From Lunularia cruciata (taxonomy: Eukaryota > Streptophyta > Marchantiopsida > Lunulariales > Lunulariaceae), in the NCBI GenBank assembly GCA_948567375.1, contig CAOYZS010000006.1, positions 744,001 to 808,000 of the forward strand: a DNA stretch of 64,000 bases, read 5' to 3'. Below the pieces are notes generated by a model that was not told the DNA's origin, made no database searches, and saw nothing but the letters and a program-made list of their open reading frames with translations. Made by a program: the position numbers and the translations under genes. This document shows, one piece after another, positions 44,721-56,690 of the stretch (the stretch's first letter is position 1; each line of letters begins with the position of its first letter).

Positions 44721-44863
44721 TCCTATACATCCGACCAATTTGTTACAGATTGGTCAGATGCCCTTGGCCCTTGCGTAGGCTCACATTCCATGTGTTTTGT
44801 ATTGTATTTCCAGCCTTTTGACTCTTTGGGTCTTCCAGGCTTTATATTTTGTTGTTGTTCATT
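44721..44863 (+). mobile_element. LINE 3' end only, plus strand
   Basis: Only the LINE 3' leader (CCAATTTGTTACAGATTGG to CTTTATATTTTG) with the tail TTGTTGTTGTTCATTG, inserted between minus-strand LINE pieces. An extreme 5' truncation of about 140 bp. Confidence 0.75.
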
Positions 44864-46600
44864 GAAAATCCAGATGAAGTTTTCCTCTAAAGGCATGGTC
44901 AATAGGTAAAGTGGTTCTATTGAGGCAAGAAAGAAGGATGACACAACATAGAGATGCATGGTCAGACTAGGGTTGAGGATCTAAAACAACAAAATCTGAG
45001 ACAATGTGTATATCATTGGGAAAGGTGAGTTGATAATCTACAATGCTTGATCCACCAAAAGCAAAGCATGTGCTCTTACAAATTTCTGGAAATTGAGAAA
45101 CACCATTCAAGATCTTCAAGCTACAATTGGTACCAGAGCTCAAAAAGTGCTCACTCATGAGTGAGCACTTTTTGACATGAGATATTTGCAAGAGCGGGAC
45201 CAAGCACTAGAATGGTCTATCAAACTATGGAAAAGATCATTCTCAAGGTCATTAAACTCAGGAATTTGAGAAGCTTGGATCCTAACATTGAAATCACCAA
45301 GAATGAATACTATACCTTTACTTTGAAATTCCAACACATCCTTTGTCAAGAAGTGGAAAGTCTGCATGGTATGAACACTCCACTTGAATAGATTGGTGAT
45401 GTCAATGGGGCAAAGTAACAAACAGCAAGGAAGCAAGGTGTAGCAACTCCTCCAATCCTCAACCATTGGTATTCTCCACTTGAATATTGGCCTATCAAAG
45501 CAACGGATTTCTCAAAGCCAAATCTGATGTAAGTAGCAATACCTCCAAAGCCCCTTCCTCTATGTTGCCTCCACTTGTTCTAAGTTGAACCGACAAGAGT
45601 GAATCCTTCAATGTCTTGAATGGTGTTTCCTTGATGTTCCCATGTCTCCACAAGATTGATCAGATCAACATCATCCCACATAGGTTTAGCGCTTGAGTAC
45701 TTGGTATGTGTGAAGCAATAGCAACACTCTAAGGGTTTGGAATTGCTATGTAGTAGTTGACAACTTCTTTTGGGTGATCATAACTCTATTTTCTCTCAAG
45801 AATGCAACAAAACCTACTTGTTGAGCCTCCTTCACTTTTGCTAATTCTCACTTCTTTGCTTGCCATTAGAGAGATGTGAGATCAAGATTGAACTGGATAT
45901 GCCACCCCTTCAGTATATCCTTGTTTGCCATCATTGAGTTCTTCTGAGTTTCTAAGCCAAACCTCACCAAAATGCTTCTTGGTTGTGCACCTTGTTGTCC
46001 CAATCTATATGCTTGCAAAATCTGAGGATCATGGACTCTCAAAGAATCAATAACAAACTCACACACTATGGCCTTCGTGTCTTCCTTCTTAATCTTTGGC
46101 AAATCTAAAATCCTTAAATTCTTCATTCTGACTAGTTGGTTCTCCTTCTCAACCTCATGCTCTTGCAAGTAACAGAATTGAGCCACCTTAGTAGCTTCAG
46201 CATATGACCTCATCTTCACTTCTAATGTATCCACAATCTGTTTGAGCCCTATGCTTTATGTAGAAATGTCACTGGCTTGTGTTCCCAAGGAAGCAACTTT
46301 CTCGTAGCATCAACCATCCCCTTGGTTGGTGTAAATAGCAAGATAGTACTCTTCTTCAGGTCTTGAATCTCTTGGTTGACTAGGTTCAAGGACTCTTTTA
46401 CACTACTGATCTCAACCTTTACAAATTCCATATCAGTCATAAGAGTACTCATGCACTAGGACATAGGTGCAAAGAAGCTTCTAAGCTCTTTGTGGAAATC
46501 AATAGATTTCCTATACATTTCTGCTAATTGTTGTTGCTTCAAGGCTATATCAGCAATATCTTTCACCATCTTGGATTCCTCCATTGTGCCTATCACTAAT
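44864..46600 (-). mobile_element. LINE copy c: endonuclease part and ORF1
   Basis: The endonuclease is at 45670-44900 (open 45466-45155, with FILGDFNVRIQ near 45290). ORF1 is at 46580-45830: an N-terminal MVKDIADIA helix, a coiled coil (SVKESLNLVNQEIQDLKKS near 46370), and the C-terminal domain (open 46234-45866) with KENQLVRMKNLRI, a pattern like the RNA-binding domain of L1 ORF1p. RT is missing from this copy because the plus-strand tail at 44863 replaces it. ORF1 carries a stop in PMS-CMS near 46457 and a shift near 46240. Confidence 0.75.
45140..45175. repeat. Perfect 36-bp palindrome
   Basis: TCAAAAAGTGCTCACTCA is followed at once by its exact reverse complement, within the LINE copy c endonuclease. 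Copies at 43535 and 54365 have the left arm but not the right, so the right arm is an inverted duplication private to this copy. Confidence 0.9.
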
Positions 46601-47330
46601 TGCTAATCGCTAATCATTCACAATCAATCTAGAAGTTTTACCTTGCAAGCTTGGCCTTGAAGGAGAGCTTTTAAGTCACAGATTCTGATTCAGCAATCTT
46701 CACTGGATTTGCACTTGTGACTGCAGAGCAATACCCCTCCAAATTTTTGCACAATCAAAGAAACTCCTCACAGCTTCCTCAGAATTCAAAATTCCAGGAC
46801 TCTTTGTGTACTGCTCCAAACTGCACAAACTTAACCTTAAAAGAAAGCTCTCAGCATGGAGCTTCTATTGAATCCCTAATCACTCCATTTGCTCAAATAT
46901 TGGCAGAGATACAGTCATTCAAAATTGCAATTCAAACCTTAAAATTTGCCAAGAGGACAGATTTCGAATCCTTGTAACATTCTGTACAGATGTGATCTTC
47001 AAGTGTGCTTGATATTGATACAAAGAGATGTTCAAGACGCATCCACTGCCACAAAAATCACTTCATTTGGACTCATAATGATGAAGAAAAAAACTGTCAA
47101 ATATGGATCTTCTGTCTAAAAATTCAATTACCCATAACTTTCAGCACAAAGCTCAAAATGTTGCAATCTTGGTGGTCATGGAAAGCTTGGTAAGGTGCTT
47201 CTAACAAGACCACTATCACAAGGTTTGTAGAAGTAGGTGCTGAGAAATGACATGCCAAACTTTCTGGAATCTCCTGTCTCAATCTTTTGAAATCTCTAAG
47301 AGTGCCTAACGCCTAATCTGGAATCAGATG
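46601..47330 (-). repeat. LINE 5' leader of copy c
   Basis: Non-coding. Contains degenerate repeats with ATCACTTCATTTGGACTCAT (47062) and AATCACTCCATTTGCTC (46880), like the plus-strand leader at 59.4-61.3 kb. No gene seen. Confidence 0.6.
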
Positions 47331-47684
47331 GCTACTGCCCCACTTCAAAACTTCAACACATAGTCCATCAAGGTCTTCAGCCTTACCCTTGGCCAACTAC
47401 TTGAGTTGAACAATGAACAATGAACAAGTTGGTACTTCACATCACCTTCAGAGATGTCACAAGGGCAATCAACAAACATATGATGCTCATCCTCAACTTT
47501 GCTCATAGTACACAATTTGCAAAGTCGCATGGAGTGCTCTATCTGTTGCCAACACCCTTGTTCTACTTCAAGTTTATGAGAACTAGTTCTATATTGAGTA
47601 ATAACATGTCTAAGTGAAGCAAAAATCCTAATCAAGAGATAGTCTTGTTCACAATATACCAACATAAGATTTACAAACATGTGT
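47331..47684 (-). pseudogene. LINE ORF2 fragments (RT fingers, C-terminal motif)
   Basis: 47331-47458 matches the RT segment LANGKAEDLDGLCVELLKW. A short insert of tail repeat (GAACAATGAACAATGAACAA, 47412-47431) interrupts it. 47459-47684 matches the ORF2 C-terminus with the CKLCTMSKVEDEHH Cys/His motif. Confidence 0.75.
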
Positions 47685-47771
47685 TTACAAACACATTTCA
47701 TGTGTTTTCTATTGTGTTTTCAGCCTTTTGACTCTTTGGGTCTTTTGGGTTTTATATTTCATTGTTCATTG
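47685..47771 (+). mobile_element. LINE 3' tail only, plus strand
   Basis: About 85 bp, CATTTCATGTG through GGGTTTTATATTTCATTG with TTCATTG at the end, lying within minus-strand ORF2 sequence. A second case of an extremely short LINE insertion. Confidence 0.7.
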
Positions 47772-49194
47772 AGTGCTCTATCTGTTGCCAACGCTCTTGT
47801 TCTACTTCTAGTTTGTGAGAGCTAGTTCTATACTGAGCAATACAACATGTCTAAGTGAAGTAGAAACCCTACCCAAGAGATAGTTGTGCTCCAAATATAC
47901 CAACATAGGATTTACAAATTGTTGATAGAACACCATCTTGGTATCGGGTTGCTGCCATAAGCAAAGTAAGAACAACTCCTTGATCACTTCTCGTAGCGCA
48001 ATAAGCTCCAATCTCCAATGTCGCTCACAAACATTCCACCTTGTAGCCCATGCAACCAGATCTCTATACCAACCAATAGATAGAGTGACACAAAATACTT
48101 GGTAGAGAAGTCTCTCATGCTCTATGGACCTCACCTTAGTGGCATATATGAGAGCTAAAAACAAAGCTTTAGCCTCAAGAGGCAAAAACCCTATTTCAGC
48201 AAGCAACAATACATAAGGAGTTTTAGTCCTCACCCCAAGTTCATCACACAAAAACAATTTCTGAACTTTCTCCACCTTTTGCCACCATGTCTTCTTAGTA
48301 CTTGGACCCCAAATTTGAGCACCATAGAGAACCATCGGCTGCACAAGAGATCTGAATGACACCTTCTTCAACTCCCATGTGGTAAGATGAGCAATTCTAA
48401 GGCGATTCATGAGTGAATACAAAGCTATAAACCCTCTAATGACTCTCATCTTCATACAAATAGACCAACTATAGTCATGAGAAAACTAAAGGCCAAGTAC
48501 TTATAAGAAGAAACCTACTCCAATTGCAATCCATCAGCTGCAATGCCAACTTCAATGAGTCTCTCACTTAGAGATTTCCTAAGCACCTTATCAAAGGCCT
48601 TCTTGAAATCAATAAATGCAACATAGAGAGCTCTCCCAAAATAGCTCTCTCCACCACAAAATATGGAGTACCAATAGGTGTCCAAGGTTCTAAAGTCTAA
48701 TCTGAAAGCAGCTTGGCACTTAGCTCAAATTCTAGACTTTTCAGCCTAGAAATGCTCAACCTAGACTCCAGAATTCAACCATACAGCTTGGCAAAGATAC
48801 TACCAACTAGTATGGTACAGTAATTGGTGAAAATATCTCACTGGCCAGACTTATGATTTGGAACTACCTTCTTGAGGCACCATCTACCAAGAAAGCCACA
48901 CCTGATTGCCTCATTCAGGAGAGAAGTGAGTATTGGAATCAGATGGTTATCACCCCACTTCAGAAGTTCAACACATAGTCCATCAAGGTCTTCCACCTTA
49001 CCATTGGCCATATTGCTGAGTTGGTACTTGACATCTGATTCAGATATGGTGAGAGCAGATCCAAGGCTAGGTGCCATGCTTGGAGCATCAGGGAAAAAGT
49101 ACAAATTCTTCACATAGTTACATAGCTCATTCAGATCCAACGATAGAGATGGAGATCTGACTGTTACCTTATTTCAGAAAGCCTTGGAAAGAAA
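47772..49194 (-). pseudogene. LINE ORF2 fragment: RT and C-terminal region
   Basis: The open stretch 48455-47808 (215 codons) covers RT thumb (LTTWELKKVSFRSL) and the connector to the C-terminus (WQKVEKVQKLFLCDELGVRT, SLRHVV). A deletion near 48535 removes the palm with its YADD. RT fingers follow at 48840-49140 (LNELCNYVKNLYFFPD, KVEDLDGLCVELLKW). Confidence 0.8.
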
Positions 49195-50398
49195 AAACAC
49201 ATGAAATGTGAGCCTAGGGCATTTGACCAATCTGTAATAAATTGGTCCGATGTTAACTAATCTCCATCATACACTTCCCTAATGCTAAAGTTTTAACCTA
49301 TAAGAGAGTTGAGAAATCACTACAAGTAATTTGGTCTCTAGCTTTGATCTGCATGTAACAAGGGCAATCCACAAACACATGGTGCTCATCCTCAACAAAC
49401 ACATGGTGCTCACAATTCGCAAAGTCACATGGAGTGCTCTATCTGCTGCCAACGTCCTTGTACTACTTCTAGTCTATGAGAACTAGTTCTATATTGAGCA
49501 ATAATATGTCTAAGTGAAGTAGAAATCCGAGCTAGGAGATAATCTTGCTCACAATACACCACCACAGGATTTACAAATTGCTGATAGAACACCATCTTGG
49601 TACCGGGTTGCTGCCATAAGTGAAGTAAGAACTGCTCCTTGATCACTTCTCATAGTGCAATAAGCTCCAATCTCCAATGTCATTCACAAACATTCCACCT
49701 TGTGGTCCATGCAACCAGATTTGTATACCAAACAATAGATAGAGTGGCACAAACAGCTTGGTAGGGAAGTCTCTCATGCTCCATGGACCTCACCTTAGTG
49801 GTATATGTGAGAGCTAAAAACAAAGCTTCAGCCTCAAGAGGCAAAAACCCTATGTCAACAAGCAGCAATACATAAGGAGTTTGAGTCCTCACCCCAAGTT
49901 CATCACATTAAAACAATTTCTGAACTTTCTTCACCTTTTGCCTCCATGTCTTCTTAGTACCTAGACCCTAAATCTGAGCACCAAAGAGAACCATCGGTTG
50001 CACAAGAGATCTGATCAACATCTTTTTCAACTCCCATGTTGTAAGATGAGCAAGTCTAGAGCAATTCATGAGTGAATACAAAGCTCTAAACCTTGCATTG
50101 ATTCTCATCTTCACACAAGTAAACCAACTATAGTCATGAGAAAACTCAAGGCCCAAGTACTTGAAATATGAAATATAAAGCCCGGAAGACCCAAAGAGTC
50201 AAAAGGCTGAAAACACAATACAAAACACATGAAGAGACCTGCTCCAATTATTGTCCATCAAAATGAAAGGTGTGACACCTTTAGAACCCACCACATTCAC
50301 CTTGGACTTGTCAAGGTCCCTTTCCATCTTTGTTTGACTGCAAAAGCAAAGAAGAGAATCCAACAACTTTTGTAAAGTCTATGGATTAGTAGAGAGGT
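49195..50398 (-). pseudogene. LINE ORF2 C-terminal fragment with short insert
   Basis: 3' leader at 49195-49290, Cys/His motif region 49340-49440 (with a small internal duplication of AACACATGGTGCTCA), connector 49892-49425, thumb 50156-49970, a 3'-tail insert at 50161-50231, and the start of the thumb/palm to 50398. Shifts throughout. Confidence 0.75.
50161..50231 (-). mobile_element. LINE 3' end insertion of about 70 bp
   Basis: GAAATATAAAGCCCGGAAGA through AAAACACATGAA interrupts the thumb sequence GCCCAAGTACTT-ATAAGAA. Only the last 60-70 bases of a LINE are present. It marks the 3' end that the element's own RT recognises. Confidence 0.7.
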
Positions 50399-50861
50399 TC
50401 TTTCAACAATCTGTAAATCCTATGTTGGTGTATTGTGAGCAAAATTATCTCTTGGCTAGGATTTCTACTTCACTTAGACATGTTATTGCTCAGTATAGAA
50501 CTAGTTCTCATAGACTAGAAGTAGAACAAGGACATTGGCAGCATAAAGACCACTCCATGCGACTTTGCAAATTGTGTACTATGAGCAGAGTTGAGGATGA
50601 GCACCATGTGTTTGTTGATTGCTCTTGTTTCATGCAGATCAGAGTAAGACATCAGATTTCTTGTAGTGATTTCTCAACTCTCTTACAGGTTGAAGCTTTA
50701 GCGTTAGGGAAGTATACAACAGAAATTGTTTACATCAAACCAATTTGTTATAGATTGGTCAGATGCACTAGGCTCACATTTCATATATTTTGTATTGTGT
50801 TTTTAGCCTTTTGACTCTTTGGGTCTTTTGGACTTTATATTTCCTTGTTCATAATTGTTTA
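50399..50861 (+). pseudogene. LINE ORF2 C-terminus and tail, plus strand
   Basis: The open stretch 50422-50814 (130 codons) carries SLRHVIAQYRTSSHRLEVEQ and the Cys/His motif CKLCTMSRVEDEHHVFVDC. It is followed by the 3' leader and a tail ending TTGTTCATAATTG. Flanked on both sides by minus-strand LINE sequence. Confidence 0.8.
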
Positions 50862-52140
50862 TTGTTGCTTCCAATGTCCTTGTTCTACCTCTAGTCTATA
50901 AGAACTAGTTCTGTATTGAGCAATAATATGCCTAAGTGAAGTAGAAATCCTAGCCAAGAGATAATCTTGCTCACAATACACCAACATAGGATTTACAAAC
51001 TGCTGATAGAACACCATCTTGGTACCAACTTGCTGCCATAAGTGAAGTAAGAACTACTCCTTGATCACTTCTTGTAGTGCAATAGGTCCAATCTTTAATG
51101 TCATTCACAAATATTCCACCTTGTGGCCCATGCAATCAGATCTATATACCAACCAATAGATAGAGTGGCACAGAAAGCTTGGTAGGGCAGTCTCTCATGC
51201 TCCATGGTCCTCACCTTAGTGGCATATGTGAGAGCTAAAAACAATGCTTCAGCCTCAAGGCAAAAACCCTATTTCAAAAAGCAGTAATACATAAGGAGTT
51301 GGAGTCCTCACCACAAGTTCATCACATAAAAACAATTTCTGAACTTTCTCTACCTTTTGCTACCATATCTTCTTAGTACCTTGACCCCAAATCTGAATTC
51401 CATAGAGAATCACTGTCTGCAAGAGAGAGTTTTAAATAGCACCTTCTTCAACTCCCATGTTGTAAGATGAGCAATTCATGAGTGAATACAAAGCTCTAAA
51501 CCTTGTATTGATTCTCATCTTCACACAAGTAAACCAACTATATTTATGAGAAAACTCAAGGCCCAAGAACTTATAAGAAGAAACCTATTCCAATTGCTAT
51601 CCATAAAAAAAGAAGGTGTGACACTTTAGAACCCACCACAATAACCTTGGACTTGTCAAGGTCCACCTCCATCGTTGTTTGATTGCAAAAGCAAAGATGT
51701 CAAGTCAACCTCTATTGTCAAGATCCACCTCCATCTGTAACAAATTGGTCCAATGTAAACTTATCTTTGTCATATACTTCCCTAATGCTAAAGCTTCAAC
51801 CTATAAGAGAGTTGAAAAATCACTACAAGTAATCTGATGTCTAACTCTGATCTGCATGTAACAAGGGCAATCAACAAACACATGGTACTCATCCTCAACT
51901 TTGCTCACAGTACACAATTTACAAAGTCACATGAAGTGCTCTATCTGCTGCCAATATCCTTGTTCTACTTCTAGTCTATGAGAACTAGTTCTATACTTAG
52001 CAATAACATGTCTAAGTGAAGTAGAAATCCTAGCCAAGGGATAATCTTTCTCACAATCACTTGCTTGCTCACAATCACTTGTAGTGATTTCTTGGGAGAG
52101 AGATTTTTAAATTTTGAGAGAGGAGATGCTCCTCGATTTT
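50862..52140 (-). pseudogene. LINE ORF2 C-terminal fragments, two pieces
   Basis: 50862-51720 is the connector and thumb of one copy, ending in a scrambled stretch with repeated CAAGATCCACCTCCATC words. 51735-52060 is the 3' leader and Cys/His region of another. 52060-52140 holds a small rearranged stretch (ACTTGCTTGCTCACAATCACTT, then GATTTTTAAATTTTGAGAGAGG). No long open frame. Confidence 0.65.
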
Positions 52141-54935
52141 GAGAGAACTGCTCCTTGATCACTTCTTATTGCACAATAGGTCCAATCTCTAATATCATTC
52201 ACAAACATTCCACCTTGTGGCCCATGCAATGAGATATGTATACCAACCAATAGATAGAGTGGCACAGAAAGCTCAATAGGGAAGTCTCTCATGCTCCATG
52301 GACCTCACAATAGTGGCATATGTGAGAGCTAAGAACAAAGATTCAGCCTCGAGAGGTAAAAATCATGCTTTAGCAAGCATCAATACATAAGAGGTTTGAG
52401 TGCTCACTCCAAGTTCATCACACAAAAACAATTTCTGAACTTTCTCCACCTTTTGCCGCCATGTCTTCTTAGTACATGGACCCAAATCTGAGCACCATAG
52501 AGAACCACCGGTTTCACAAGAGATCTGAACAGCACCTTCTTCAACTCCCATGTGGTTAGATGAGCAAGTCTAGAGCGATTCATGAGTGAATGCAAAGCTC
52601 TAAACCCTACATTGATTCTCATCTTCACACAAGTAGACCAACTATAGTCATGAGAAAACTCAAGGCCTAAGTACTTATAAGAAATAACTTGCTCCAAATG
52701 CTGTCCATCAAAAAAGAAGGGTGTGGCACCCTTAGAACCCACCACAATCACCTTGGACTTATCAAGGTTCAACTCAATCTTTGTTTCATTGCAAAAGAAG
52801 AGAAGAGAATCCAACAACTTCTGTCAACTTTATGGATTGGTAGAGAGGAGCACTACATTATCTGCATAAAGGAGTGCATGTATCATCAAAGAGCCAACCT
52901 ATACACTTGTAGCTCTAGCTTCCATAAGTACCCTCTCTAGATCATCGACAAAAATTCCAAACAAAATTTGGGATAGAGAGCAGCATTGAATCACACCCAT
53001 AGTGCTAAGGACATCTTGAAAGCTTAAAGATGAAAGCTTCATAACCACTTTCTCATAGAGTCTAGAGATAGCACTAATCAAATCCACTAAAACACCAACT
53101 TCTGTTAGTCTCTCACTTAGTAATCTAAGCACCTTATCAAAGGGCTTCTTGAAATCAATAAATGCAACATAGAGAGCTCTCCAAACACCCTTAGATTCCA
53201 CCACAAAAAATGGAGTACCAATAGGTGATCCAAAGTACTAAAGCCTAATCTGAAACCAGCTTGGCACTTAGCTCAAATTCTATACTTTTTAGCCCATGTA
53301 CTCAATCTAGACTCCAAAATTAGACCATACAACTTGGCAAAGATACTACTCACTAGAATGGTATGGTGATTGGTGCCAATATCTCTCTGACCAGACTTGT
53401 GAATAAGAACTACCTTCTTCAAGCACCATCTATCAAGAAAGCCACACCTGATTGCCTCACCTGATTGCCTCATTCAAGAGAGAAGTGAGTACTGGAATCA
53501 GATGGCTACCGTCCCACTTAAGTAGTTCAACACATAGTCCATCAAGGTCTTCAGCCTTACCATTGGCCAGCTTCTTGAGTTGGTACTTAACATCAGCTTC
53601 AGAGATAATGAGAGCAAAACCAAGGCTAGGTGCCAAGCTGTGAGCATCGGGGAAAAAGTACAGATCCTTCACATAGTTACAAAGCTCCTTCAAGTCCAGA
53701 AATAAGGATGGAGATCTGATGGTTACCTTCTTCCAAAAAGCCTTGGGATTGCTCCTCAGTTTAGTGCTCAACTCAACCCCCTTGAGTCTCAAAAATACCC
53801 GATGTTTGCACTGCACCAACTTTCTATATGAAACAAAGGCCTGACTTTGTGCAATCTGATCAAGTGACCTATCTATAGCTTTGATCCTTGCCATTTTACA
53901 ATCAGCATTTTACCACTTATTGCAAGGGAGGTCAAGTCTCTTCCTGTGAGAAACTCTTGAAAACAAACTAGTTGATGTAGATTGAAGAAATTCAACCAAT
54001 TGATCACTATGTTGTTGAAAATCAGAACTCCACTTCATAGAGCTCAATTTCTCTTGGATAGATTGTTGGTACAAATATCTCTTGTGAAAATCTAGACAAA
54101 GTTTCCCCCTAAAGGCATGCTCAGTGGGTAATGTGATTCTATTGAGGCAAGGAAGAAGGATGGTACAAAATAGAGGTGCATGGTCAGATTCTGGCTGAGG
54201 ATCTAAAAAAGCAACATCTGAAATAAGGTGGATATCATTAGCTGAAGTGAGCATATAATCTATCATGCTTGATCCACCAAAAGCAAAGCATGTGCTCTTA
54301 CAAGTTTTTGGAAATTGAGAAAGGCCATTCAAGATCTTCAAGCTACAATTGGTACCAAAGCTCAAAAAGTGCTCACTCATGAGGTTGGACATAGGATCTT
54401 TGGAAGAACGGGACCAAGAACTAGAATGGTCTATCAAGCTATGGAAAGGGTCAATCTCAAGGTCATTCAACTCAGGGATCTGAGAGGCTTGGGATCCCTT
54501 AGTTTCAAACTCCAACACATCCTTTGTCAAGGAGTGGAAAGGCTGCATGGTGTTGAGAACTCCACTTGAATAGATTGGTGATGTCAATGAAGAAAAGTAA
54601 TAAACAGCAAGGAGGCAAGGTGTAGCAACTCCTCCAATCTTCAACCATTGGTATTGTGCACTTGAATCTTGGCCTATCAAAGAGACTGATTTTTCAAAGC
54701 CAAATCTGACATAAGTAGCAATACCTCCAAAGCCCCTTCCTCTATGTTGCCTCTGCTTGCTCCAGTTGAACCGACAAGAGTGAAACCTTGAATGTCTTGA
54801 ATGGTATTTCCTTCATATTTCCATGCCTCCACAAGGTTGATCAGATCAGCATCATCCCACAAAGGCTTAGGGTTGGAGTACTTGGTTTGTGTGAGGCCAT
54901 GAACATTCCAAAATAGCACTCTAAGGGTCTAGAAT
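52141..54935 (-). pseudogene. LINE ORF2: endonuclease, RT and start of C-terminus
   Basis: The most complete ORF2 here. The APE-type endonuclease starts at about 54930 (VLFWNVHGL), with GDFN lost in a small deletion near 54505, and S-D-H-A-P-L present near 54180. A connector region lies at 53894-53700. RT fingers/palm cover 53700-52830, with the YADD region damaged near 52860 (LLYADNV-like). The thumb is in 52817-52404. It ends in the connector at 52141. Broken at about ten places. Only 3 bp separate it from ORF1's stop, suggesting coupled translation of ORF2 in the intact element. Confidence 0.8.
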
Positions 54936-54937
54936 TG

Positions 54938-55345
54938 CTATGCAATAGCTGAAAATTTCTTTTGAGTAATCATAGTTCTATTATCTCTCAAGAATGCAAC
55001 AAAACCTACTTGTTGAGCCTCTTTCACTTTTGCTAATTCACCCTTCTTTGCTTGCCATTGGAGAGATGTGAGATGAAGGTCCAACCAGATGTGCCACCCC
55101 TTTAGTATAGCTTTGTTTGCCATCAATGATTTCCTCAAAGTTTCTGAGCCAAACCTCACCAAAATGCTTCTTGGTTGTGTACCTTTCTGCCCCACTCTAT
55201 ATGCTTGCACAATTTGAGGATCATGGACTCTCAAAGATTCAGCTATAAACTCACCCACTATGGCCTTGATGTCTTCTTTCTCTATCTTTGGTAAACCTGA
55301 AATTCTCAAGTTCTTCATTCTCACCAGATGGTTCTCCTTCTCAAT
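54938..55345 (-). pseudogene. LINE ORF1, C-terminal half
   Basis: ENHLVRMKNLRISGLPKIEK onward: the domain like the L1 ORF1p RNA-binding region (NLRI-GLPK, QAYRVGQKG, RSILVRFGSE), then a basic helix (GELAKVKEAQQVGFVAFLRDN) and the stop at 54938. Open over 136 codons and the best-preserved ORF1 end in the window. The N-terminal half resumes at 56173 beyond a LINE insertion. Confidence 0.8.
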
Positions 55346-56172
55346 GAACAATGAACAATCAAATATAAAGCCTGGAAGACCCAAAGAGTCAAAAGGCTAG
55401 AAACACAATAAAAAACACATGAAATGTGAGCCTTGGTAAGAGCCTAGGGCATCTGACCAATCTGTACAAATTGGTCCAATGTAAACCAATCTCCATCATA
55501 TACTTCCCTAATGCTAAAGCTTCAACCTGTAAGAGAGTTGAGAAACCACTACAAGTAATCTGATGTCTAACTCTAATCTGCATGTAACAAGGGCAATCAA
55601 CAAACATATAGTGTTCATCCTCAAATTTTCTCATAGTACACAATTTGCAATGTCGCATGGAGTGCTCTATTTGCTTCCAACGTCCTTGTTCTACTTCTAG
55701 TCTATAAAAACTAGTTCTATATTGAGCAATAACATGTCTAGCTTAATTAGAAATCCTAGCCAAGAGATAATCTTGCTCACAATACACCAACATAGGATTT
55801 ACAAAATGCTGATAGAACACCTTCTTCACTCCAGGTTATTACCATAAGCAAAGTAAGAACTGCTCCTTGATCACTTTCTTTAGTGCAATAGGCTCTAATC
55901 TCCAATGTCACTCACAAACATTCCACCTTGTGGCCCATGCAATCAGATCTGTATACCAACCAATAGATAGAGTGGTGCAAAAAGCTTGGTAGGGAAGTCT
56001 CTCATGCTCCATGGACCTCACCTTAGTGGCATATGTGAGAGCTAAGAACAAAGCTTCAGCCTCAAGAGGTAAAAACTCTATTTCAGCAAGCAGCAACTCA
56101 TAAGGAGTTTGAGTCCTCACCCCAAGTTCATCACACAAAAACAATTTCTGAACTTGCTCCACCTTTTGCCAA
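55346..56172 (-). mobile_element. LINE copy inserted in ORF1 (3' part only)
   Basis: The tail repeat CAATGAACAATGAACAATC is at its 3' end (55346). The 3' leader follows, then the Cys/His motif (open 55658-55389), connector, and thumb end near 56170 (TCWQKVEQVQKLFLCDELG). It splits ORF1: 54938-55345 and 56173 onward are two halves, with about 8 bp of ORF1 lost between them. Confidence 0.8.
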
Positions 56173-56690
56173 CATGTCTTCTTGCAAGTAAGAGATTTGA
56201 GCCAGCTTAACCTAAAAAACAACCAACCAAACCAAAAACCACCAAAACTCAACCTTATGATCTTGCAAGTAAGAGATTTGAGCCACCTTAGAAGTTTCAG
56301 CATATCATTTCATCTTGACCTTTACTGTGTCAACCATCTCTTGCAGCCTTCCATCTTGTGAAGCAATGTTGGGCTTGTGCTCCTAAGGAAGCAACCTTCT
56401 TAATGGCATCCATTATACCCTTCATGGAGTCTAACATCAAACTATTGTTCTTCTTGAGTTCTTGGATATCTAGGGTGATCAAATTCAAAGATTCTTTAAC
56501 AGTCATGATATCTGCTCTTACCGTTTCCAAATCGGCCATAAGAGTGTTCATGCATTGAGACATAGGGGTAAAAAAGCCCTTGAGTTCCTTGTGGAAGTCA
56601 TTTTCTTTTCTATACATTTCAGCAAGTTGTTGATGTTTTGAAGCTATATCAGCAATGTCTACACCATCTTGTATGCTTCCATTCTGGAGT
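56173..56690 (-). pseudogene. LINE ORF1, N-terminal half
   Basis: The open stretch 56617-56330 holds a helix MYRKENDFHKELKGFF and a coiled coil (ETVRADIMTVKESLNLITLDIQELKKN). A shift near 56335 and a duplication at 56180-56285 follow. The protein would bind LINE RNA together with the C-terminal domain. Confidence 0.75.
56180..56285. repeat. 25-bp direct repeats around a 56-bp GT-rich insert
   Basis: TCTTGCAAGTAAGAGATTTG followed by AGCCA occurs at 56180-56204 and again at 56261-56285. Between them is a stretch of A and C (G/T on the minus strand) without homology to other LINE copies. Confidence 0.9.
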
